From positions 1-5,137 of the forward strand of contig DDDG01000014.1 of NCBI GenBank assembly GCA_002336245.1: a stretch of 5,137 bases of DNA. Reading direction: 5' to 3'. How positions within the stretch are numbered: position 1 is the stretch's first letter; the number at the start of each line of letters is the position of its first letter. The notes under the pieces are model-generated. The model was not told where the DNA came from. It saw only the letters and a list, made by a program, of their open reading frames with translations, and did not search any database. Below, in pieces: positions 1 through 5,137 of this stretch. Position numbers and translations under genes: made by a program. Source of the DNA: Flavobacteriales bacterium UBA1986. GTDB taxonomy: Bacteria > Bacteroidota > Bacteroidia > Flavobacteriales_G > Salibacteraceae.

Positions 1-74
1 ATATTCATTCATAAATCTTCAATCAAACTCAAAAAAGCCTAACCACCACAAAAACAATGGTTTAAAATTAGCTG

Positions 75-3000
75 ATGCTTAACACCCACACATACTACAG
101 CCTCAAATACGGAACGGTAGATCCAAAAGATCAGCTTCAACTGATGCGTGTATTGGGCTACGATCGTTATGCCATCACCGACATCAACAACACTTCCGCC
201 CTACTCGACAGTTTGCGCATTTCACCCAAGCATGGGATTACGCCCGTATTTGGCATCGATTTCAGAAATGGTGTGAAACAGCAGTTCGTGGCGCTAGCAA
301 AAAACAACGAAGGCTTCCAGGAGATGAATGAATTCCTATCGGATCATTTGCATCGTGGCGAAGCCATTCCCTTTCAAGCTCCAGAATTCAAACACTGCTA
401 CGTCATCTATCCTTTCCAGCATTACCGCGGACAGCAGCTCCGAGACTTTGAATTTGTGGGTCTGCACCCACGCGACCTTCCACGCTTTCGCATCCACGAT
501 TATAAAATTCCTCGTACGCATTTAGTTTCTATGTTAACTATGAGCTTTAGAGACAAGCGCGACTTTAACGCCCACAGACTCTTACGCGCCATCGACAAGA
601 ACACGCTGCTCAGTAAGCTCGAGCTAGAAGAACAGGGCTTTGAAAGCGATCGTTTCTGCAGCAAAGCAGAGCTGAAGGCGAAGTACGACGAAGCACCCGA
701 CCTATTCGAACGCGCTGAAGAACTGCTAAAGAACTGCGAGTTTGAATTCGATTTTGGCGATGAAAAAACACACAAAAATCAGCAAACCTATACAGGCTCG
801 CACTTAGAGGATTATCAGCTCATACGAAAACTTGCCCGTGAAGGTCTCAGGTACCGCTACCACAATCCCAACAAACAGGTTCGTGCTCGCTTGGAGAAGG
901 AGCTTGAAATCATCAAACAGAAAAACTTCATCTCCTACTTTCTCATCAACTGGGACATCACTTCTTATGCACGAAGCAAAGGCTACTTCTACGTAGGACG
1001 TGGCAGTGGCGCCAACAGCATTGTTGCCTACTTGCTTCGAATCACCGACGTAGATCCCATCGACCTCGACCTCTACTTCGAACGCTTCATCAATCTCTAT
1101 CGGCAAAACCCACCCGATTTTGATTTGGATTTTTCCTGGAAAGATCGAGAAGATGTGACGCGCTACATTTTCAATCGCTTTAAGCACACCGCGCTCATCT
1201 GCACTTACAACACCTTCAAATACAAAGGAGTGGTGCGTGAACTTGGAAAGGTGTTTGGCTTACCCAAAGAGGAAATCGATGTTCTGAGTCGGGGCAAGTT
1301 CAACCCACGAACACTTGATCGCTTTTCACAACTGGTTCTGAAGTACTGCGGCCACATTCAAGGCTTTCCAAATCACTTAAGCGTACATGCCGGAGGCATC
1401 GTGATTTCAGAAGAACCGCTGCAGAAGTACACTCCGACCTTCATGCCGCCAAAAGGTTTTCAAACCACCCAATTCGACATGGTGGTAGCCGAAGACATTG
1501 GTCTCTACAAATTCGACATTCTTGGTCAGCGTGGTTTGGGGAAAATCAAAGACACCATAGAAGTCGTTCGCAAAAACAGACCGGAAGAGCCGCTCATCGA
1601 CATCCACGACATGCAGCGTTTTCGCAAGGACGAAAAGGTAAAAGACCTGCTCCGAAATGGAAAAGCCATGGGCTGCTTTTATGTGGAATCTCCTGCCATG
1701 CGCATGTTACTCAAGAAACTCAAAGTAGATCACTACCTGGGTTTGGTTGCGGCGAGCTCCATCATTCGTCCGGGCGTCGCCAAATCTGGAATGATGCGCG
1801 AATACATCTTACGCTTTCGCTTTCCGGAGCGAAGAAAGGATGCTCATCCAGTGATGCTCGACATCATGCCCGAAACCTTTGGTGTGATGGTCTATCAAGA
1901 AGACGTCATAAAGGTTGCCCACTATTTTGCCGGACTTAGTCTTGGTGAAGCCGATGTGCTCCGTCGGGGAATGTCGGGGAAATACAGATCGCGCGAAGAG
2001 TTTGCCCGAGCCAAAGACAAGTTCTTTTCCAATTGCAAAGAGAAGGGTTACGAGGATGAACTCACCGCCGAAATTTGGCGACAGACGGAAAGCTTTGCAG
2101 GTTACGCCTTCTCGAAAGGCCACTCCGCCTCTTATGCCGTGGAGAGTTATCAGAGTCTGTTTCTAAAAGCACATTACCCCTTGGAGTTTATGGTGGGCGT
2201 CATCAACAACTTCGGCGGTTTTTACCGCACCGAATTCTATGTGCACGAAGCGCGTATGTGGGGTGCTGAAATTCATGCTCCCGATGTAAACCTCAGTGAT
2301 TACCTCACCACCATCTATGGAGTCAAGCTCTATTTGGGTTTCATCCATGTGCGTGAATTGGAAAGTGGATTTGCCTCAAAATTTCTTTTCGACCGACAAG
2401 AACACGGCGACTTCAAAAGCCTCGAAGATTTCATGGATCGCGTGCCCGCAAGCATTGATCAACTCAGCATTCTTATCCGCATGGACGCTTTTCGCTTTAC
2501 GGGAAAAAACAAACGCGAACTGCTTTGGGAAGCGCACTTCCGATTGTCGAAAGACAAAAAAGTAGCGCGACCAGCACAACTCTTTGAGCTTCCTTCCAGA
2601 CCATTCCAAATTCCTCAACTGCTCATCGATGAGTTGGAAAATGCCTTCGATCAACTTGAGCTTCTAGGCTTTCCGCTGGTCAGTCCATTTAAACTTCTCA
2701 AAAACCGCCCAGCGAATCCATTCCTCGCCGCAGATTTCCCCAAATTCAACAAGCGCATTGTACGTCTGCTCGGCTACTTGGTCAGTATTAAAGCCACTGG
2801 AACTACTTCAGGAAAGCGAATGCATTTTGGAACTTTCGTTGACCAAGACGGAGATTTCTTCGATACCACTCACTTCCCCAATGTCTCTACCGCCTTTCCA
2901 TTCTACGGCCGAGGCATTTATGAAATTGAAGGGAAAGTAGTAGAAGAATTCGGTTTCTTCAGTATGGAAGTCAGCTCCCTAAAAAAACTCGACGTCATCG

Positions 3001-3125
3001 AAGATCCTCGCTATTCCGAAATGGATACCAGCACAAGAGGAAAACACTCTTCCAACCTCAGCAATACGGAGGAAGATCAGCAAAACATGAAAAGCCGTAG
3101 AGATCAACTAGAAAAGTTAACATGA
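75..3125 (+). CDS. dnaE: Short DnaE-type DNA polymerase III alpha subunit, probably accessory/translesion
   Basis: C-family DNA polymerase that extends DNA primers from dNTPs in the cytoplasm. An N-terminal PHP domain (about residues 1-260) starts at LNTHTYYS. The palm/fingers region contains VGRGSGANS (307-315), PDFDLDF with catalytic D350 and D352, and KFDILGQ with the third aspartate D481. Further DnaE blocks are HLSVHAGGIVIS, VYQEDVIKVAHYFAG, LRRGMSGK and FAGYAFSKGHSASYAVESYQ. A helix-hairpin-helix-like region (IRMDAFRFTGKNKRELL) and an OB fold (about 893-975) follow. AQLFEL (834-839) sits where clamp-binding motifs occur but fits the consensus poorly. At 1016 aa it is shorter than E. coli DnaE (1160 aa): it ends soon after the OB fold, with no tau-binding domain and a polar tail. 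The PHP metal ligands are degenerate (N3, I37, D62 for the usual His, His, Glu), so proofreading activity is unlikely. The start is well placed because the PHP domain begins at residue 2. It is coupled by ATGA overlap to the next gene. The family is certain; the translesion (DnaE2/ImuC-like) role is inferred, and no imuB partner is visible here. Confidence 0.95.
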   Translation: MLNTHTYYSLKYGTVDPKDQLQLMRVLGYDRYAITDINNTSALLDSLRISPKHGITPVFGIDFRNGVKQQFVALAKNNEGFQEMNEFLSDHLHRGEAIPFQAPEFKHCYVIYPFQHYRGQQLRDFEFVGLHPRDLPRFRIHDYKIPRTHLVSMLTMSFRDKRDFNAHRLLRAIDKNTLLSKLELEEQGFESDRFCSKAELKAKYDEAPDLFERAEELLKNCEFEFDFGDEKTHKNQQTYTGSHLEDYQLIRKLAREGLRYRYHNPNKQVRARLEKELEIIKQKNFISYFLINWDITSYARSKGYFYVGRGSGANSIVAYLLRITDVDPIDLDLYFERFINLYRQNPPDFDLDFSWKDREDVTRYIFNRFKHTALICTYNTFKYKGVVRELGKVFGLPKEEIDVLSRGKFNPRTLDRFSQLVLKYCGHIQGFPNHLSVHAGGIVISEEPLQKYTPTFMPPKGFQTTQFDMVVAEDIGLYKFDILGQRGLGKIKDTIEVVRKNRPEEPLIDIHDMQRFRKDEKVKDLLRNGKAMGCFYVESPAMRMLLKKLKVDHYLGLVAASSIIRPGVAKSGMMREYILRFRFPERRKDAHPVMLDIMPETFGVMVYQEDVIKVAHYFAGLSLGEADVLRRGMSGKYRSREEFARAKDKFFSNCKEKGYEDELTAEIWRQTESFAGYAFSKGHSASYAVESYQSLFLKAHYPLEFMVGVINNFGGFYRTEFYVHEARMWGAEIHAPDVNLSDYLTTIYGVKLYLGFIHVRELESGFASKFLFDRQEHGDFKSLEDFMDRVPASIDQLSILIRMDAFRFTGKNKRELLWEAHFRLSKDKKVARPAQLFELPSRPFQIPQLLIDELENAFDQLELLGFPLVSPFKLLKNRPANPFLAADFPKFNKRIVRLLGYLVSIKATGTTSGKRMHFGTFVDQDGDFFDTTHFPNVSTAFPFYGRGIYEIEGKVVEEFGFFSMEVSSLKKLDVIEDPRYSEMDTSTRGKHSSNLSNTEEDQQNMKSRRDQLEKLT

Positions 3126-4411
3126 AAACTATATACCCTAGATCCGTAAAACACATCCGCGTCTCTGAGCCCGCCGAAGAGCAAGGATGCCACGAGCAGA
3201 GTTCACATGAGCCACATCCCAACTTCAACGAGCGACATCCCAATTCCACCGAGCAACATCCCAACTTCAACGAGCGACATCCCGAGTTTAACGAGGGACG
3301 CGAGGGTACACGCCATTCACTTAAACCTTCGACAGGCTCAGGGGCGCGTATTTACCGAAAAGGCCGCGGCGCTCAATCCGACATTCACAACCCATTTGAG
3401 AAAAACCGATACGTAGACTGGGAAATCGATTTACCCAAAGACCAAAGTGAACGTAAGACTCAATACATAGAAGTCTTCCCCAAGTCCATCGTAAATAAGG
3501 TCGAGAGTCCCGACGTTCCTTCAGATTATTCCATCAACCCATACCAAGGTTGCGAACACGGCTGCATCTACTGCTACGCGCGCAACTCACACACCTTTTG
3601 GGGATACAATATGGGCCTCGACTTCGAGTCGCGCATTCTATACAAGAGCAATGCTCCAGAGCTTCTTGAAAAGAAATTACAATCCAAAAACTGGGTAGCC
3701 AATCCCATCATGCTTTCAGGGAATACCGATCCGTACCAGCCATTGGAATACAAGCTCAAAATAACTCGGAAGCTCTTGGAGGTCTTTCTTGAATACAAAC
3801 ACCCGGTATCCATCATTACCAAAAACAGCATGATTCTGCGAGACCTTGACATCCTTAAGGAACTCAACAAACATCGCTTGGTGAGTGTAGCGGTGAGCAT
3901 AACAACGCTCAATGAAAAACTGCGTCAGGTTCTTGAACCCAAAACGGCATCCGGACATGCACGAATTCGAACGGTAAAAGCCTTGGCCGCGAATCACATT
4001 CCGGTAAGTGTGATGATGGCGCCCATCATTCCTTCGCTCAACAGTCAGGAGATTATACCATTAGTAAAGGCGGCTGCAGAGGCTGGAGCGCGAAACGTAC
4101 AACCCATCATAGCGCGACTGAACGGCCAACTACTCGATATTTTCGAGGACTGGGCCTACTTGAATTTTCCTGAACGGGCCAAGAAAATCTTAAAACAAAT
4201 AGCAGAAGCGCACGGAGGGCAAGCGAACGACAGTCGATTTGGGAAGCGCATGCGAGGCGAAGGTCAATTCGTAGAGCACATCCACCAACAATTCAAATTA
4301 GCCCGACGTCTGTATCTAAAACCGCATGAGAAGTTTGAACACAATTGCAGTTCCTTCACAGGGCAAAGCTCACATCAACTGAGCCTTTTTACAGAACGCC
4401 AAATTGCGTGA
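3122..4411 (+). CDS. SPL-like radical SAM protein (PA0069-type family) with repeat-derived N-terminal extension
   Basis: Radical S-adenosylmethionine enzyme of the COG1533 / spore photoproduct lyase-like group. The family presumably cleaves SAM with a [4Fe-4S] cluster to make a 5'-deoxyadenosyl radical; its substrate is not known. The cluster motif is CEHGCIYC, with cysteines C144, C148 and C151 preceded by NPYQG. Other hallmarks are GNTDPYQP (200-207), ITKNSMILRDLDIL, VAVSITTLNEKLRQVLEP, PVSVMMAPIIPSLN, and a C-terminal DSRFGKRMRGEGQF segment. The usual family N-terminus, KGRGAQ, lies at residues 80-85. The first 79 residues are therefore extra and include four heptads of the HPNFNER type (32-59). 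There is no other in-frame Met before about residue 160 and no GTG or TTG start that I see near KGRGAQ. The ATG that overlaps the dnaE stop (ATGA) is therefore the best start, and it implies translational coupling. The 3' end overlaps the convergent gene by 23 bp. Family assignment is strong; a DNA repair role is only suggested by distant relatedness to photoproduct lyase and by the polymerase neighbour. Confidence 0.93.
   Translation: MKTIYPRSVKHIRVSEPAEEQGCHEQSSHEPHPNFNERHPNSTEQHPNFNERHPEFNEGREGTRHSLKPSTGSGARIYRKGRGAQSDIHNPFEKNRYVDWEIDLPKDQSERKTQYIEVFPKSIVNKVESPDVPSDYSINPYQGCEHGCIYCYARNSHTFWGYNMGLDFESRILYKSNAPELLEKKLQSKNWVANPIMLSGNTDPYQPLEYKLKITRKLLEVFLEYKHPVSIITKNSMILRDLDILKELNKHRLVSVAVSITTLNEKLRQVLEPKTASGHARIRTVKALAANHIPVSVMMAPIIPSLNSQEIIPLVKAAAEAGARNVQPIIARLNGQLLDIFEDWAYLNFPERAKKILKQIAEAHGGQANDSRFGKRMRGEGQFVEHIHQQFKLARRLYLKPHEKFEHNCSSFTGQSSHQLSLFTERQIA
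3215..3298 (+). repeat. Four tandem 21-bp repeats inside the radical SAM reading frame
   Basis: Four direct 21-bp units lie end to end at 3215-3235, 3236-3256, 3257-3277 and 3278-3298, each beginning CATCCC. Units 1 and 3 are identical over all 21 bases; units 2 and 4 each differ from unit 1 at four positions. The unit is a multiple of three, so the frame is kept and the protein reads HPNFNER, HPNSTEQ, HPNFNER, HPEFNEG (residues 32-59). The last unit also has dyad symmetry (TCCC at 3280-3283 against GGGA at 3295-3298). It resembles intergenic repeats of the type CATCCCGAG...CGAGGGA that I recall from Bacteroidota genomes; that resemblance is from memory. Confidence 0.92.
3326..3342. repeat. 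REP-like motif CCTTCGACAGGCTCAGG
   Basis: This 17-base string matches a short repetitive sequence (CCTTCGACAGGCTCAGG, or CCTGAGCCTGTCGAAGG on the other strand) that I recall as dispersed in intergenic regions of many bacterial genomes. Only its outer three bases on each side pair (CCT with AGG), so it is an imperfect palindrome here. It lies within the coding frame of the radical SAM extension (reading roughly KPSTGSG), 27 bases after the 21-bp tandem repeats. The identity rests on memory; copy number in this genome cannot be seen from the window. Confidence 0.55.
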
Positions 4412-4838
4412 GATGATGCCCCATGTGTTTTCGCTGGAAAGTAAGCCACCCTTCTTTGTCTAGCTCGCCAAAAACAGGATGAATGAAAGTGGCTTCGGGG
4501 TGTTCGTTGTAATACTCAAAGAACATCCACATCTCGTCAATCAACTGTTGCACGGCAGCATCCAAACTCTCTTTTCTAAGAGGTGGAAGACCATTGGCGA
4601 AAATCGGATTCATCAAGTTCTTCTTGTAAGGCTCATCACTGAATAAGAATTGGCGATAGGCAGGAAGGCGTTCTTCTGGTATCATGAGCTGAACTTGTGC
4701 GCGGCCATTGGAAATTCTCCACGATCCAACCAAATGTTCAATCATATGTTGGGCCGTCATACCACCCCATTTAGGTTCCGTTTCGGCTGTCAATTTCTCT
4801 AAAGCCTTCGGAACCTCATCCACGAAAAAATCCTTCAT
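4389..4838 (-). CDS. DinB/DUF1569-like putative metal-binding protein of unknown function
   Basis: A small cytoplasmic protein of 149 aa with no signal peptide or membrane segment. It resembles the DinB-like four-helix-bundle superfamily, specifically DUF1569-type proteins. An N-terminal helix carries WGGMTAQHMIEHL (H31 and H35), and the C-terminus carries KHMGHHLTQFG (H138, H141, H142). These are placed as the three-histidine metal site of DinB-fold proteins would be, with one His near the N-terminus and an HxxxH near the end. Some superfamily members are metal-dependent thiol transferases or hydrolases, but nothing here identifies a reaction. It is unrelated to the DNA polymerase that shares the name dinB. 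The ATG at 4838 is the natural start because it directly precedes the first helix. The gene is convergent with the radical SAM gene and overlaps its 3' end by 23 bp, so it has its own promoter and is not part of that operon. Confidence 0.85.
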   Translation of the reverse strand: MKDFFVDEVPKALEKLTAETEPKWGGMTAQHMIEHLVGSWRISNGRAQVQLMIPEERLPAYRQFLFSDEPYKKNLMNPIFANGLPPLRKESLDAAVQQLIDEMWMFFEYYNEHPEATFIHPVFGELDKEGWLTFQRKHMGHHLTQFGVL

Positions 4839-4842
4839 GTCT

Positions 4843-4850
4843 CAAAAATA
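4843..4850 (-). promoter_or_regulatory. Possible -7 promoter box of the DUF1569-like gene
   Basis: On the - strand these bases read TATTTTTG, a match to the Bacteroidota -7 consensus TAnnTTTG. The box ends only four bases before the ATG at 4838. If used, transcription would begin at or beside the start codon and give a nearly leaderless mRNA. No convincing TTTG -33 element is seen at the usual distance, and the string is AT-rich enough to arise by chance. Confidence 0.3.
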
Positions 4851-4946
4851 GCCAATCTGAAATGGAAGGAAATCCATCCATCGCACTCACCACTATGCAC
4901 TGAAATAGGGACCCTTTCCTCCCCGTCAATCAAGTGGCTCTTTTTC

Positions 4947-4954
4947 TATCTTTG
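4947..4954 (+). promoter_or_regulatory. -7 promoter box of the tRNA-Pro gene
   Basis: TATCTTTG is a perfect match to the Bacteroidota sigma factor -7 consensus TAnnTTTG. It ends 12 bases before the mature 5' end of the tRNA, which leaves room for a transcription start and a short leader removed by RNase P. The -33 region, expected about 19 bases further upstream, shows no clear TTTG. Confidence 0.65.
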
Positions 4955-4966
4955 GCGCCTTCCCAA

Positions 4967-5041
4967 CGGGGTGTAGCTTAGTCCGGTTAAAGCGCACGTC
5001 TGGGGGGCGTGAGATCGAAGGTTCAAATCCTTTCACCCCGA
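4967..5041 (+). tRNA. tRNA-Pro (anticodon GGG)
   Basis: A complete cloverleaf can be folded by eye. The acceptor stem CGGGGTG (4967-4973) pairs at all seven positions with CACCCCG (5034-5040), followed by discriminator A at 5041. The D stem is GCTT/AAGC (4976-4979 with 4990-4993), with the GG pair in the loop. The anticodon stem is CACGT/GCGTG (4995-4999 with 5007-5011), enclosing the loop CTGGGGG. The anticodon GGG is at 5002-5004, after T33 at 5001 and before G37. The T arm is GAAGG-TTCAAAT-CCTTT. The C1-G72 pair and A73 are typical of bacterial proline tRNAs. It decodes CCC and, by wobble, CCU. The 3' CCA is not encoded, so it must be added after transcription. Confidence 0.96.
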
Positions 5042-5062
5042 CTATTTTAATTTTAAATTATT

Positions 5063-5093
5063 CAATATCAGTGGATTAACTACACTGATATTG
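5063..5093. terminator. 11-bp perfect inverted repeat after tRNA-Pro (possible terminator or operator)
   Basis: CAATATCAGTG (5063-5073) is the exact reverse complement of CACTGATATTG (5083-5093), with nine bases between the arms. Two of the four symmetric positions within the spacer also match, so the whole 31-bp element is close to a palindrome centred on 5078. Placed 21 bases after the tRNA, it could end the tRNA transcript. However, the stem is AT-rich and only a short TTT follows, which is weak for an intrinsic terminator. The high symmetry would equally suit a protein-binding site. Confidence 0.5.
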
Positions 5094-5094
5094 T

Positions 5095-5115
5095 TTACTC
5101 CCCATATTACTCCCC
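5095..5115. repeat. Duplicated 9-mer TTACTCCCC
   Basis: TTACTCCCC occurs at 5095-5103 and again at 5107-5115, separated by three bases, so the copies are 12 bp apart. The pair begins two bases after the inverted repeat, in AT-rich DNA downstream of the tRNA. Short closely spaced direct repeats beside a dyad and a tRNA 3' end can be recombinase- or regulator-binding sites, but no integrase gene is visible in the 22 bases that remain. Confidence 0.6.
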
Positions 5116-5137
5116 AAAACTCATAAATATCCTAAAT

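Noticed and set aside
2..82. Open frame entering the window from the left and ending at TAA 80-82, possibly the tail of an upstream gene
   Set aside because: Only 26 codons are visible, the composition is AT-rich and Asn/Lys-heavy unlike the genes here, and there is no recognisable motif. Another frame also stops at 40-42, so the end of an upstream gene cannot be chosen.
804..1187. 127-codon opposite-strand frame within dnaE
   Set aside because: It lies fully inside the conserved polymerase core of dnaE and encodes no recognisable domain. It is a shadow of the real gene.
3058..3270. Opposite-strand frame with Cys-rich KLGC/ELGC repeats, resembling a small metal-binding protein
   Set aside because: The Cys pattern is the antisense translation of the 21-bp tandem repeats and the frame lies across two coupled genes. 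There is no independent support.
3207..3416. Second + strand reading frame of 69 codons with MSHIPTSTSDIP-type repeats
   Set aside because: It is the tandem repeat and REP-like motif read in another frame, inside the well-supported radical SAM gene.
3574..3912. 112-codon opposite-strand frame within the radical SAM gene
   Set aside because: It is antisense to the conserved GNTDPYQP region and its protein is low-complexity with no family resemblance.
5116..5137. Possible C-terminal end of an opposite-strand gene entering from the right (reading ...IFMSFGE then stop)
   Set aside because: Only a handful of codons are visible before the stop, which is too little to support a gene. It is mentioned because an integrase gene could lie there.

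Overview
The window looks like chromosomal DNA from a member of the Bacteroidota, probably a flavobacterium-like lineage. Three things point there. The DnaE protein is a short type whose N-terminus resembles those I recall from that phylum. A perfect match to the Bacteroidota -7 promoter box (TAnnTTTG) lies just upstream of a tRNA gene. None of the protein genes has an obvious Shine-Dalgarno sequence. The assignment rests on recognition, not on a database search.

Layout: positions 1-74 are AT-rich and contain no gene I can support. A full-length short-form DNA polymerase III alpha subunit (DnaE-like, 1016 aa) runs from 75 to 3125 on the + strand. Its stop codon overlaps by ATGA the start of a radical SAM protein (3122-4411, +) of the spore-photoproduct-lyase-like / PA0069-type family. 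The two are therefore probably co-transcribed and translationally coupled. The first ~79 residues of the radical SAM protein are an unusual extension, encoded partly by four tandem 21-bp repeats and a REP-like motif. A small DinB/DUF1569-like putative metal-binding protein is encoded on the - strand (4389-4838) and overlaps the radical SAM gene tail to tail by 23 bp. A tRNA-Pro(GGG) gene (4967-5041, +) follows behind its own promoter box. Beyond it lie an 11-bp perfect inverted repeat and a duplicated 9-mer, in AT-rich DNA that could be a terminator and/or an integration-site remnant.

How the genes may work together: the polymerase keeps the three catalytic aspartates but has a degenerate PHP (proofreading-type) site and lacks the long C-terminal region of replicative DnaE. 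This fits an accessory, translesion-type polymerase. Coupling it to a radical SAM protein related to a DNA photoproduct repair enzyme suggests a DNA damage tolerance/repair operon. That is an inference; the biochemical role of this radical SAM family is not established. No CRISPR, transposase or integrase gene is visible.
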